A stretch of 64,000 nucleotides of DNA, from assembly GCA_037951165.1 (NCBI GenBank), contig JBBDHG010000162.1, forward strand, positions 72,501-136,500, in the 5' to 3' direction. Every line of letters begins with the position of its first letter. Within the stretch, counting starts at the first letter, position 1. The notes under the pieces were generated by a model. That model had not been told where the DNA came from. It worked only from the letters and a program-made list of their open reading frames with translations, and made no database searches. Positions 37,701-47,966 of this stretch are shown here, one piece after another. The stretch comes from Lophius americanus. Taxonomy: Eukaryota > Chordata > Actinopteri > Lophiiformes > Lophiidae. The position numbers were made by a program, and so were the translations under genes.

Positions 37701-40700
37701 GCTAATGGCCAGGAGGATACCTCGGAGAAGGCAATTTGTCAAATTTGTGGCAAAAACGCAGCGGTCAAAACCACAAATCTGGAAAAAAACTGTAATTGCT
37801 AGACTTCGGTGAAAAAAAAAAGCTGATGTTTCAAGGACATCTCTAGGCACTTTTTTCTAAATATGAGTGTGATGATGCTCTTCTACTACATGGAGGGTAT
37901 TTGTGTTATTACAGCATAATTACAGCGTAATGATTAAAACAGATACAATGAAGAGGTTCTTCATGAGTATATTTGTGTTATTACAGCATAATTACACTGT
38001 AATGATTAAACAGGTGTCTGAACAGATGCTCCTCGTCTTCAGTAAACCAGCAGTCGTGTTCATTCTCTGTGTTTTCTCTGACCAGGGATAAAATCGAGGT
38101 GGGTGCGGTCGCAAATCTGAGAAGAATCAAGAACGCCATCGGAGTAGCAAGAGCCGTGATGGAGCGCACTGAGCAGTCGATGCTGGCGGGAGAATCGGGT
38201 ACGTGACTGAAGAGCAGACGTGATTTGGAATTGTCGCCGCATCCGCTGTCCTTCGTGTTAACGCGATAACTGTGTTTCCTGGATCATTTTCAAATTTTAT
38301 ACCCACATAGTCCTTAAAGGGAGGAAGAACTGGATTGATTCTGGGAGGGGTCTGCTGTATATGTCTGACATTAGGGGGCACTTTATCTCCAAAACTTTTT
38401 GGGCCAAAATATCTTACTTATTAACATCATATTTTACCCTCTAGGGGGAGATTTTTATAAAAACTTTGTGACTATTTGTCTGATTTCGTTCAAATTTGCT
38501 AAACAGAATCGACTCAATGACATCTATCGTGTATACGTCGTATTTTTCTGATAGTTCGTATTTTAATCACATTTTTTCTTCTGTAACTAAAAACCCTTAA
38601 CATTACATTTATTGCTTGTATAACGCAGGAGATTGGGGGCTTTTCTCGGATAAACCCGTGCTGTCTTAAACTCGACTCAGCGCACCTTCACTGAGACAAT
38701 CCTCATTATTATTTCTGACCTCATAATAACATATATTTCAATCCCATGTTCAACCAGCTTTGACTCTCTGGAGGCTGAGACTCATTTACACTTTTCTTTA
38801 CGCGCCTGCACCGCTTTCATAATACTGATTTGATCTTTTATGTATGTAATGACTATTCTCTTTCATGTTTTCAGCCTGTTTATACTCCAAACCTGATGTT
38901 TCTATACATCTCTACGTTCACAAACGTATGAAAACTGCGGTACAAGCGAACATGTCATCATAATTAGACATTCGGTTATTCTCTCTACTCTGACTTAATG
39001 ATATGTTAAAGCAGAAAGAAGTGGGTGTGTGAAGAAACTCATTCTTATTCTTCAGCTCATTAAAATAAAGTCCTCTTCTTCCATCGGCCATCACTCTTAC
39101 CGGGTTGAGGAGGTCGGCGCCGTTTAAAGCGCCGGCGGTTGTGCGACTCCTCCCCCCTCACAAGCCTTAAATCACATGAGGAGGCCTGAAGATCCCGGCG
39201 CTGGTAGTGACCCGGCCTTTTCTTGGAAACCCGACCCAGCATGTCTAACCTGACCTGATGGTTTTTATCTTTCTTTCTTTCCTTGCAGCCACTGTGTTTG
39301 CAGAAAACATGGGTTTCACGGCGGAGGACCTGACGACCATTAAATCCATGAATATTTTCTCACAGTGGCTGACGGGCGACTGCCAACCTAATTATCGGAA
39401 GGTTTGTGTTTCCCCTCTAACCCGCGTCGGCTACCGGCGCTGCCTCTGACGGAGGGATGTTAACGCAGCGGCGCTGACGGCGTTCTAAAACATGTGATGC
39501 CTGACGCCGCTGGTTCTGTGAACTCTTCAGGTCTCACCAGTTCACTCCCCCAGTAATAAGAATAAAACCTGAGCTGAGGTTCCAGGCATCTCCAACTATT
39601 CATGTCAATAAATACTTTTATGCAGCAGGTTCAATTCAAAATATGCAGAGAAGAGTTTGAGCAGCAGACGCAGACATGTGGGACCAAACAAAGGAGAAAA
39701 CAGAGAATCCATCGCTGCTGTGAACAAGTGTCGGACCCCGTCCTGATTCCTGTTTCTGCTGTAACTCATGTAAACAGTCAGGTGGTCAAACATCACCAAC
39801 ACACAGCATGGATGACCTAGTACCTGTTACTGTGTGGGAGTAATCTATTACTCTGAGGGAGTAATCTATTACACTGTGTGAGTAATCTATTACTCTGTGA
39901 GTAATCTATTACTGCGTGTGAGTAATCTGTTACTGCGTGTGAGTAATCTGTTACTGCGTGTGAGTAATCTGTTACTCTGTGGGAGTAATCTATTACTGCG
40001 TGGGAGTAATCTATTACTGCGTGTGAGTAATCTGTTACTGCGTGGGAGTAATCTGTTACTGTGTGAGTAATCTGTTACTGCGTGGGAGTAATCTGTTACT
40101 GTGTGAGTAATCTGTTACTGCGTGGGAGTAATCTGTTACTGTGTGAGTAATCTGTTACTGTGTGCAACGCAAGGTGTTGTCTAAACATTTGCCGCAAGGT
40201 GTAAATGTTCTTTATTTATACAGAACATTTCAGCAACTGGGCAATTCAAAGTGTTTTAAACAACCAACTGAGAGCAATGCAACAAAGTAAGAGAATATTA
40301 AGACATAGTTGAAAACTGTTGGGCAACAACAAACAACATTAAGAAAGAAAGGTAAACATTCATTATCTACTGCTTATCGGGGAACTGGATCTGGATAAGT
40401 GAACTGGATGGGGGTGTCTCACCCCTCCTGTTGGGTGAGAGGCAAGGTGAGACACACAGGCAATTTTAGTGTCGCCAATTCACCTGTATCACATGTTTTT
40501 GGACTGTGGGAGAACCCGCGGGTTCCTGGAGAGAACCCGCGGGTTCCTGGAGAGAGTATCTGGGGAGAACCCGTGGGTTCCTGGGGAGAACCCCACAGAC
40601 ACAGGGAGAAAATGTGAACTCCACACAGAAGGGCTGGTGGATGTGGATTTGAACCCGGTACCTTCTTGCTGTGAGGCAGCAGCACTAACCGCTGCGAAGA

Positions 40701-43700
40701 AATCAAAACATCTTATTTTCTGATGAATAAATAAAAGCTAGATTAGAAGAAATCCAGTTTCTGAGCCTTTGACCTCAGATATAATTCAGTGTTCTTGAAC
40801 CTTCCATACTTCTCTGCTGGAGAGTAAAATGTAAAATTGCTCTTTCATCAGGATTATGGCGTTTCACAAACCTTGATGATGTTTTCTTTCCTCTCACAAG
40901 AACGTGGTTCCGGATCCCTCCACGTCCTGTGGACCCTACAAGCCCAGTCCATCCCTGAAGCAGGACCATAGAGCCCGGCGGGCTAGCACGCTCTCCCACG
41001 ACACCATAGGTGGGTTTCATCCTGTTGGCTGGACCTGACCTAGATGTATGGACCCACCAGGGTTCCTGGTGCCGCTGAGACGTTGATGACAGCGCTGCCT
41101 CACACACGTCGTCTCTTCCTCCTGGGATTCCAGCTGATCGCTGACGTGGTTTTGTTCTTGTGACAGGGATCATCGCTCTGGATCAGAACGGTCATGTGGC
41201 GGCTGGTACTTCCACTAACGGACTGTCTCACAAAGTTCCGGGGTAAGTAGATCATGGAGTGAGCAGAGAGTGGGACTTGTTTTGGATGAGGAATGTTCGT
41301 CTGCCGCCTGGACCGCTCAGAACTTGTATTTTTACACAAACAGTACTGTGACAGAGTATGTAGCCATGAGGCTGACATGAATGTCAGATCATCAGTCTGA
41401 GGTGACGCTCAGTCTCCACTGCATCAAGCAGTAGGACAGTCATCTCAAGCAGAAGAAGTCCAGCTGGTCCAGTCAGCGCTGGAACAGAACCCCAGTGAGA
41501 CGCTGTGGAAGGACATGGAAGCATCACAAACTCTAAGAAGCTGCACTAGTACACTTCTGTAAAGAAGGTGGGGTCAGAATCCTCCACAGTGATGTCAGAG
41601 AAGAAGCCTCTGGGAGAACCGGACCCTCTCGGAACTAAGTTCTGTCCTATCCCAGCTATTTAGGTATTAATAACCTTTTTGCCTAAGTAAATAAAACGAT
41701 CCTTTAGAACCTGAGGTTGTTTTATTTTTGACTCTGATTCTGTGTGAGACACAAAAACAGACGAAGAAGAAGTCAGGATGGGGATCCAATACTTTGTCAC
41801 AGCTGATATTAAACAACAATTTCATTTTTCGGAGAGAAAAGCGTCGTTTGTTTGAGAATGTTTCTTACACATAAGTGTTTAACTCCTGTCCTGTTCCCTC
41901 TCTGCAGTCGTGTCGGCGACTCTCCTGTCGTCGGCGCCGGAGCCTACGCTGACAGCTCAGCTGGCGCCGCTGCTGCCACGGGAGATGGAGACATCATGAT
42001 GCGCTTCCTGCCGAGGTAAACCTCAAGCCTCCTTTTATCAGACGCGTGCATCAAAAACACCGTCGGTTCCACCTCATGGAAGAAAAGGACAAATCCATCA
42101 AATCTGACATTTACAGCCAGCAATTTGTCTTCGTAGCCACTAAAGTAGGAAGGTAAAAGGAAACGGGTTTCATTCTTCTGGATATGCAAGAATGGTTCTG
42201 CTGATATTTTGCTCAATTCCCATTTTTATGAAAAACCCTTTCCTAGTAACGATCTTCCATCAGAGCGGCAGTAATAATTCTTGCTGACTGGACTCTGATT
42301 AGGGCTTATTTTCCTGGCCCGCCCTTTGAATAAAAGGACCATTCCGTACCTTTTTCCTGACAGAAGAAAGCGTGTCAGAGGATATTGACATCCCTGTATT
42401 ATTATCGTTTCTTTTAAGCAGCCGATTTCTGCAGCGAAGCTCGTGCTGCGGTTAGAAAATGGCGTTGAAAAGAGCGCAAGCGTGACTACGGCGCCCCAAA
42501 TCTGTCATCGGGACATTCCCCAGAAGAGGTTTGCTGTTTGTTTCCTCGCTGTGAGAGTACGGCGCTCTCTGAAGGTGTCGCTCCTTTCTACATTTATTTA
42601 TCCAGGATAGTTTGGCGACCATTCTGTTTTTTATACGCAGTACTCTGCTGTACATTCAGTCACGCCTGAATCCCTCACTTCCTCCTGACGTTATGGGTTT
42701 CCAGGACCAGCTCTCTATCGGCCGACACATTCCCACATTGCATCTGATGACTCTACATCGCTCATACATGCTGGGATGTCTGCTTCTAAAAGCTCTGAGG
42801 TTCATTCAAATGTAACGTACCTGCTCCAAAAAAGGAGGAATGCACACAAAGTGGCGTGTCTGCGATCTGGAGGAGAAAATAACTCCTCAAATGATGAATC
42901 TCCTGTCAGACCTATTCTCTGAGGATTCTCCTTCCACTCTCAGATCCAAACTTCTACAGAAGTAAGTTTTAATAAATTGTAATGTGTCACTCGTTCCAGA
43001 AGTAAATCCTGTCGGCAGCACATTAGTGGGGCGGGTGGGAGTGAGGAGGGGGGCTTATTGTATTATATTGTGTATCGTATTACCTGTAGCACTGGAGGCA
43101 GCTTCCACTGAGGGCACACACTGAGATTCTCGGTTCGGTCTCTGTTTAAAGCCTTCTTTAAACAGAGACAGAACTGAGAAGCCCTCTTTAAACAGAGACA
43201 GAACAGAGAAGCCTTCTTTAAACAGAGACAGAACAGAGAAGCCTTCTTTAAACAGAGACAGAACAGAGAAGCCTTCTTTAAACAGAGACAGAACTGAGCT
43301 TCTCTGTTCTGTCTCTGTTTAAAGAAGGCTTCTCTGTTCTGTCTCTGTTTAAAGAAGGCTTTAAACAGAGACAGAACAGAGAAGCCTTCTTTAAACAGAG
43401 ACAGAACTGAGCTTCTCTGTTCCGTCTCTGTTTAAAGCCTTCTTTAAACAGAGACAGAACAGAGAAGCCTTCTTTAAACAGAGACAGAACTGAGCTTCTC
43501 TGTTCCGTCTCTGTTTAAAGCCTTCTTTAAACAGAGACAGAACAGAGAAGCCTTCTTTAAACAGAGACAGAACTGAGCTTCTCTGTTCCGTCTCTGTTTA
43601 AAGCCCTCTTCAAACCAGCTGATAATAGCAGCTACTAGCTTCTGCTACTAGCGCTGATAGTAGCAGTGAAGGACTGAGATAAACCAGGGAACTGTTGACG

Positions 43701-46700
43701 GATGACGACTCTTCAGATGACGACCCCTGTGTTTTGTATAAATCTGACCTCAGGTCAGTGACCCTGGACTCACCGCGTCGTTACAGATCGAGGCGTTTTA
43801 CTCACTTCTTAACGTCTGTAAATATAAAGTCGTTGTTCAACATCCTTGGAGTGAGGGTGGGAATATTTTTGATCGTTTGGTGACATTGAATTATCCCCCG
43901 CCGTGATCTGGTGATCACCCCTTCCTGGTCCTGACAGCACTGGTTAGCCGTCTCATGTGAGCTGCATGTCCTCCTGCCAACAGTTTCTTGGCCGTGGAGC
44001 GGATGAGGGCCGGAGAAGATCCCTCAACAGCCTGCAGGACGGCCATTTTCAGAATCAAGAGGCATTACCCAGACTTCTTTGGAGCCATCATCTGCGCTAA
44101 CACAACAGGCCATTATGGTGAGTCTGTTCCTGCCAAAGACCCCCGCACACCCCGACCCCCTATCAATGCTCTCTATCCATCACAACCACACTGGCACCAG
44201 AATCAGGCCCTAATGCTGACCCGGCTGCTAACCACCCTCAGGAGTCGTGTCAGCGCCGAGTGCTTCACACCGAGGCCAGGTTTAGGAAGTACTCCAGCTG
44301 GGAGAACAGAAAACGATCAGCTGATGACAGGAGATTTTTACAGCCGGGAGATTTGCTGTTCTCAAGTCGTTAAACTCTAATTTGAGCCTTTTCTTGCAGC
44401 GCTGCAGTGAGAGCAGATGTTTTCAGCCGTGTTGTTCTCACGTCAGATCCGTGAAAACAACCTCAACCTTTAACCTTTAGAGGGTCTGTAATGAGACCTC
44501 CTTAGCATTCACACCGCGATATGCTACGCTAGTTAGTGGTAGTGATCCTAGAAACTGGTGGTCGATGTTGTTCTTAATAATATTGTATTTTACTGAGGAG
44601 TCATTGGGGAAAGCATAAAGGATTACACCAGACAACGAACGCATCAGTATATAATTTAACACTCATTCACAGAGCACTTTCTCAAACGGAGGTACATGAA
44701 CCCCTAGGGGTGAACTGGGGTACTGCAGCCGACATGTGATTATTTTATGACTCAGAAGTGAGTCTGAAAGTCATTTTACTGTTATTTTCATTTAAAGATT
44801 CAGCTCTCAATCCAAAAACTACATTTAATACACATTCTTTTCTATTTCTAAATGTACAGGAGAAGATTAGAGCATTATAGATTTAGTTTCTAAATGTTTG
44901 TTTTTGTAAGAGGTCAGTCAGTAGTATGATTTTAATCTCAGCTTTATGTTTTCAGAAAACTACACATCCAGAAAGTCCATCTGAATCTTTCTCACTTTTC
45001 TTTCTGACTTTACATTTTCTTCAACGTTTTCCATGTAAAAACTGTTTGTTTGTTTGTTTGTGAGATCAGGGGACTTCAGATACAAGAATATTTCAAACGA
45101 GGTACATTGTTGAAAAGTTTGAGTAGAGACGATCAACTTCAGACTCATTTTTCATGACTTCTTACTTATTCCTGCAGTTTTGCTCCACAGCTTCACAGTA
45201 TGAGGCGGTTTGTTCTTGTTTCTGAAGGTCGGTGAACCAAAGGAGATAGAGGAGAAGTTAGAGCAGACTCAGTCAAACAGGAATGAAGAGTATCAACTTT
45301 ATCTGTGGGGTCGCGTCCTACGAGCTCGCCTCCACCTTCCAGACGGAGAGGCTGAGGCTGAGGCTGAGGCCGGCGGCTGGATCCCACCTCCGCCAGCGTC
45401 GAACAAACGCCATATTCTGTTATAAGTTCATTTACGTAATTATTACTATGCCAACCAAATGTACACATCCTACTAAGGCGAGACCCTTTCCCTCTACTCT
45501 GCCTCTGAGGGTTTTGGCGTACGATGATGTTTCTCAGAGTTCTTCCAGTGAGGGAATGATAAAAAAAAACACCGGTTCCCCTCCCTCAGACTCGCCTTTC
45601 TTCCAAATGTCATCAAAGGTTTTGAGTTATTCTGCTAGAAACAAACAGGAAACAGAACCAACGGCATCCGTCCTTGGCGGCGGTAAACAACGCGGATGTT
45701 ATTCAGTTATCATGTTTCCAATTAGCACCACGGTTGGACCCGCTGTCAAAGACAAATGGACCACTCTCCCTTTTCCTCCCAGCGCCTACCGCCTACCACA
45801 CGGGACAAAAGCATGACTTCATTCATTCAATTAGACGCTAATGAAGACACGCAAGCAAATAGAAATGTTACCGGGCCGCCAGCCTGATTGGATCGCAGCT
45901 GCGGCTTCATTTTCCTCAGAGAGGAACCGATCTGAAGGCAGATGGTGTCATTATTCTAGAACATTACTAGTACAATCAACATTTACTTAATAATGACTCT
46001 TCCTCTTTGCTCTTCAGTCAGTCTGAAGAAATGTCTACCTTTAACGCCGTACGCTAACAGGAGACGCTGAAACGGAACCGGAGTCCGTTGGCCTCGCTTC
46101 AGCGGCTTCTTCATCATGAAGACAAACAAACGGAGGAAGAGGAGAGACTCTGATGACGGACGCTTGGACAATGAGCACAAAAGAGAAAAAGCTTCTTTGA
46201 CTTTAAAAGGCCTCGCTTGACTTGATGTTGTTTTAAATCCCTGATGTTTGTCACAGGTCGTTTAATCATAATAATAACAATAATAATAATAATAATAATA
46301 CATTTCATTTATAACACGCTTTACATTTGGGTCAACATTTAGTATGGAGTTATTATTTATGGTTCCTGGTCCAGAGAACCGCCACAGTTTTTACAAAAGT
46401 GAGTATTTAATGACTTTGAGACTTTTTAACGAACCTAAAATAGAATAGAAATAAATTGACTGGTTTAAAGAAGACAAGAGAAAAACACAACAATGAAGTT
46501 CATGGACTTAAGCTGACGTAGATGATGTCTCGTGATGAAGGTCTCATACCAAACTTCCCATACTTCTGGTGTACACACATATATTTAATATATGTCTCGT
46601 ACAAACACAGATAGATATAGATATCTATATCTATCTACAGATAGATATAGATATAGAGATAGAAAGATAGAGATATAGTAACGTTTATATTTGATTCTGG

Positions 46701-47869
46701 AGAAGTGAAATATAAAATGTGAACAGAAACAGAAGAGACTCTTTTGTTTTGTCTCAGATAAATATTCTCTGTTTCTCCTAAAGTTCATGTTCATTGTCAG
46801 AAACTGAATTTAAGATGTTTGAAACCTGGACCGTCTGACGTCTCCAGGGTTTCAGGAACAATCTCTCCTCCACTTACTTTCAAACACTTGGTTGTCGTGA
46901 CGACGGCGACCACGTCTCTGTCTTCTCTCAGACGACTGATGAAGGTTCAGCCAGGAGCTTTCTCATAAACAAACAATGGTTACTTTGATTTACTCCACAA
47001 AATGATCATATTTATTCCTCAGTCTCGCTAAATCCTCCTTCAATACCAAGAAGTATTCCTCTCACCCGTTCCCGACTCACGGCTGTGTGGAGACGTAACT
47101 CCAACGGCTTTTACCGAGAAACTGCTGGAGAACCTTGAGGTGATGGTGGATCATCACATCATCTCAGAGGAGCCATGACCTCTGACCTCAAACTGGAGAA
47201 AGTTAGGAAGGTGGTCTGTGAAGGTTCCTGTTCCAAGTCCTCTCCATGTGAAGATCATGTGTCTCAGTTTGGATCTGTGGACTCCCAGAACTTTAGGTAT
47301 AGGTATAGAGACCGGTCTACTGAAGTGATGCTGTGGTTGAACAGGGCTGGTAGTTTTCAGGTTCTGGGCGGGTCCAGTCCAGCTGGAACCAGTTATCAAT
47401 GTAGTTGTTTGGATTCGGTTACTAACGAGGTGAATACTTTTTCACGTTTTTATTAAGTTAAGTTTAATCTGAAGATCTAAAACACTCTGGTGTGACAAAC
47501 AAATAAAAAGAATCGAGGGGGCGGGGCCAAATATTCTCTCAACAGTGCATCTTTTTATTGGTCCATCAGAGACTTTTAGATGGTACCTGTGAATAATTCA
47601 ACCAGAATGTCTTTCAGGGATTAAGAACAGGGAGGATGTGGGTCAGACACATTCAGACTGTCTGATGTTCAGGTCCATTTAAAAACCAGCCTCAAACAGA
47701 ACCTTGATTAGATGAAGGATCATATTCTGTTTCACTTCTAACGTTCTGTTGTGTGTCTTGTCTTAAAGGTGCGGCCTGTAACAGAAGCCCCGCCCTCTCA
47801 AAGTTCCACTACATGGTGTCCACCTCAGAGACGAACGGACCGGTCCTGGGATCAGTCGACTGCTTCTAA
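28592..47869 (+). CDS. aga: aspartylglucosaminidase (N4-(beta-N-acetylglucosaminyl)-L-asparaginase)
   Basis: Lysosomal amidase that cleaves the GlcNAc-Asn bond of N-glycoproteins. Coding exons: 28592-28703, 35499-35652, 38086-38198, 39289-39401, 40901-41009, 41167-41242, 41908-42015, 43984-44117, 47769-47869. Together they give 1020 nt, 339 aa plus stop (human 346), with every junction in frame and GT-AG. A hydrophobic signal peptide (about residues 1-20) precedes the alpha chain. The self-cleavage site is Asp198-Thr199 in HDTIG, Thr199 being the nucleophile of the beta chain. R227/D230 in RVGDSP and T250 in ATGDGD match known substrate and oxyanion positions. Cysteines C59/C64, C158/C174, C279/C299 and C310/C338 pair as in the human enzyme. 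The N301 sequon (NTT) is kept; the one after PFKN is lost. It converges on neil3. Confidence 0.96.
28704..29862. other. aga intron 1, first AT-rich part
   Basis: Single-copy AT-rich intron DNA before the 56-bp minisatellite. No transposon ends, RNA genes or alternative exons recognised. Confidence 0.6.
29863..31362. repeat. ~56-bp minisatellite in aga intron 1 (about 26 units)
   Basis: The unit is TGATATGATGTAAGAGGAGG, ACGTGTGTAGTGAGTTATAT, TTATATTCTATAAATG. Variants: GAAGT or AACTG for AAATG, AGTCAG for AGTGAG, a 5-base-shorter AAGAGGACG form, and a G-to-A change GGAAGTG. Four units carry TGACGTAA (30256, 30424, 30536, 30869). Confidence 0.96.
31363..33574. other. aga intron 1, middle part with paired hairpins
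   Basis: Mostly single-copy. About 31620-32070 is GC-richer and contains two consecutive perfect inverted repeats (31918-31943, 31954-31983). A short CCCTAACCCTAACCC run at 32708-32722 resembles interstitial telomeric repeat. No exon seen. Confidence 0.5.
33575..34945 (-). mobile_element. degraded RTE-like LINE fragment (reverse transcriptase C-terminal part and 3' end)
   Basis: On the minus strand, fragments read in LINE order: text around 34870-34690 matches the region after the RT catalytic motif, GGAEDAEV...SDMSGQDQE (about 34430-34370) and MDRIRRRHLKG (about 34379-34347) match the MDRIRNEHIRGT-type phrase of fish LINEs, CHVWRRD follows, then GGxxRRR text. The 3' end lies near 33575-33600 (GTCGCCACAGCGG region). 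Multiple frameshifts make it inactive. Assignment to RTE rather than a neighbouring clade is from memory. Confidence 0.65.
33777..34292. repeat. 14-bp minisatellite CTCCTCCTGCGTCT inside the LINE fragment
   Basis: About 36 units of CTCCTCCTGCGTCT, with GCATAT, GCATCTAT, GCCTCT and GCGTCTGT variants. It sits exactly where the related LINE text normally has a single TCTCTCCTCCTGACATG phrase, and indeed ends with TCTCTCCTCCAGACATG. The array therefore seems to have grown from a LINE-internal motif. Open frames on both strands are artefacts. Confidence 0.93.
34946..35498. other. aga intron 1, end
   Basis: Single-copy intron DNA leading to the polypyrimidine/acceptor TTTATTCCACAG of exon 2. Nothing else recognised. 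Confidence 0.6.
35499..35652 (+). CDS. aga: aga coding exon 2
   Basis: Encodes residues 38-88 and two bases of codon 89: SGGSVLDAVEKGCASCE, QCDGTVGYGGSPDETGETTL, DAMIMSG. This is the most conserved alpha-chain stretch (human SGGSALDAVESGCAMCE...). Acceptor ccacag, donor GG|gtacac. Confidence 0.95.
35653..38085. other. aga intron 2
   Basis: About 2.4 kb, mostly single-copy. A GATATCTTGAAAAGCTGG...TTGATGAAATTTGGTTCAGG phrase near 37460 resembles a common teleost repeat, and an ~80-bp direct duplication is at 37895-38012. No RNA gene or alternative exon seen. Confidence 0.5.
37895..38012. repeat. short direct duplication (GTGTTATTACAGCATAATTA)
   Basis: TTTGTGTTATTACAGCATAA, TTACAGCGTAATGATTAAA and the start of the next block occur twice about 75 bases apart (second copy with ACACTG for ACAGCG). 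Confidence 0.8.
38086..38198 (+). CDS. aga: aga coding exon 3
   Basis: Encodes DKIEVGAVANLRRIKNAIGV and ARAVMERTEQSMLAGES (residues 90-126), matching human DVGAVGDLRRIKNAIGVAR. Acceptor accag, donor G|gtacgt. Confidence 0.95.
38199..39288. other. aga intron 3
   Basis: Contains the second long copy of dispersed family A; the remainder (about 38680-39288) is single-copy with CpGs near 39100-39240. No other feature recognised. Confidence 0.5.
38255..38670 (+). repeat. dispersed repeat family A, copy 4 (long)
   Basis: Collinear with 19555-19985 over its whole length (TTAACGCGATAACTG, GGATCATTTTCAAATT, GGAGGAAGAACTGGATTGAT, TATATGTCTGACATTAGGGG, TACCCTCTAGGGGGAGATTT, GAGATTGGGGGCTTTTC). It lies wholly inside aga intron 3. 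Confidence 0.8.
39289..39401 (+). CDS. aga: aga coding exon 4
   Basis: Encodes TVFAENMGFTAEDLTT and QWLTGDCQPNYRK (residues 127-164), with C158 of a conserved disulphide. Acceptor ccttgcag, donor AAG|gtttgt, phase 0. Confidence 0.95.
39822..40163. repeat. 20-bp minisatellite (GTAATCTGTTACTGCGTGGG A)
   Basis: About 17 units of AGTAATCTGTTACTGCGTGG with TATTACT, CTCTG and shorter GTGTG variants. The last units alternate in pairs, GCGTGGG and GTGTG, a two-unit higher-order repeat. Confidence 0.93.
40365..40705 (+). repeat. widespread teleost interspersed repeat, near full length
   Basis: ATTCATTATCTACTGCTTAT, then GGTGAGACACACAGGCAATT, GTCGCCAATTCACCTG, TTTTTGGACTGTGGGAGAAC, AACTCCACACAGAAGGGC, TTGAACCCGGTACCTTCTTG, CTGTGAGGCAGCAGCACTAA. 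I recognise this order from very many fish loci. An internal GAACCCGCGGGTTCCTGGAG palindrome-like unit is locally amplified three to four times at 40513-40590. Confidence 0.8.
40901..41009 (+). CDS. aga: aga coding exon 5 (self-cleavage site)
   Basis: Encodes NVVPDPSTSCGPYKPSPSLK and, after a short variable linker, LSHDTIG. Autoproteolysis between Asp198 and Thr199 would expose the catalytic Thr. The linker (QDHRARRAST) is shorter than in human. Acceptor cacaag, donor ATAG|gtgggt. Confidence 0.95.
41167..41242 (+). CDS. aga: aga coding exon 6
   Basis: Encodes IIALDQNGHVAAGTSTNG and LSHKVPG (residues 201-225). The GTSTNG motif contributes the active-site Thr that follows the nucleophile. Acceptor gtgacag, donor GG|gtaagt. 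Confidence 0.95.
41243..41907. other. aga intron 6 with a probable Tc1-like remnant
   Basis: About 41385-41640 carries LEQNPSETLWKDMEA-like text (41485-41525), reminiscent of the carboxy-terminal NPxENLW phrase of Tc1-type transposases. It is strongly decayed and no inverted termini were found. Confidence 0.35.
41908..42015 (+). CDS. aga: aga coding exon 7
   Basis: Encodes RVGDSPVVGAGAYADSSAGA and AAATGDGDIMMRFLP, the signature of the Ntn-type asparaginase family, with R227 and D230 for substrate binding. Acceptor ctgcag, donor AG|gtaaac. Confidence 0.96.
42016..43983. other. aga intron 7
   Basis: Single-copy DNA up to about 43130, then a mixed direct/inverted tandem array, then unique sequence to the acceptor CCAACAG. 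Confidence 0.6.
43131..43611. repeat. direct-and-inverted tandem array, ~30-bp unit
   Basis: The forward unit is AAACAGAGACAGAACAGAG plus AAGCCTTCTTT; its exact reverse complement (TTCTCTGTTCTGTCTCTG plus TTTAAAGAAGGC) is interspersed. Order from left: R F F F F F R R F F R F F R F F R, i.e. a later F-F-R block of about 83 bp repeated nearly three times. Inverted copies carry CCG for CTG. Adjacent F/R pairs could extrude as hairpins or cruciforms. Confidence 0.93.
43984..44117 (+). CDS. aga: aga coding exon 8
   Basis: Encodes FLAVERMRAGEDPSTACRTA and HYPDFFGAIICANTTGHY (human YQAVEYMRRGEDPTIAC..., FPEFFGAVICANVTGSYG). N301-T-T is the conserved glycosylation sequon. Donor ATG|gtgagt. Confidence 0.95.
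46258..46303. repeat. (AAT)n microsatellite
   Basis: About fourteen AAT/ATA triplets with one AAC interruption. Confidence 0.9.
46605..46672. repeat. GATA/TATC self-complementary simple repeat
   Basis: GATAGATATAGATA is followed by TCTATATCTATC and again by GATAGATATAG, so the tract folds back on itself. Confidence 0.8.
47769..47869 (+). CDS. aga: aga coding exon 9 (terminal)
   Basis: Encodes AACNRSPALSKFHYMVSTSE and TNGPVLGSVDCF-stop. AACN and the final VDC(I/F) end match the human enzyme, C310 and C338 forming the last disulphide. Acceptor cttaaag. TAA at 47867-47869. Confidence 0.93.
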
Positions 47870-47960
47870 AGCAACACTGTGCGATCGGTCCCACGTGAAG
47901 AAAAGACAGAAAAAGAAGAAGACTGGATTTCTTTCACTAAGTGCTGCTCGTTCCATTTGT

Positions 47961-47966
47961 AATAAA
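47961..47966 (+). terminator. candidate aga polyadenylation signal
   Basis: AATAAA 92 bp after the aga stop codon; the first canonical hexamer downstream. Placement only, no cleavage evidence. Confidence 0.5.

Larger units (their letters stand above)
39402..40900. other. aga intron 4
   Basis: Holds a 20-bp minisatellite and a common teleost interspersed repeat; flanking pieces are unremarkable. Confidence 0.6.
44118..47768. other. aga intron 8 (3.65 kb)
   Basis: Mainly single-copy. An (AAT)n run at 46258-46303 and GATAGATATAGATATCTATA palindromic simple sequence at about 46605-46672 are the only clear repeats. A 177-codon open frame near 45.3-45.8 kb has no domain and no splice context. Confidence 0.5.

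Noticed and set aside
45283..45816. 177-aa plus-strand frame in aga intron 8
   Set aside because: No recognisable domain, no splice-site or codon evidence; lies inside an intron between verified exons.
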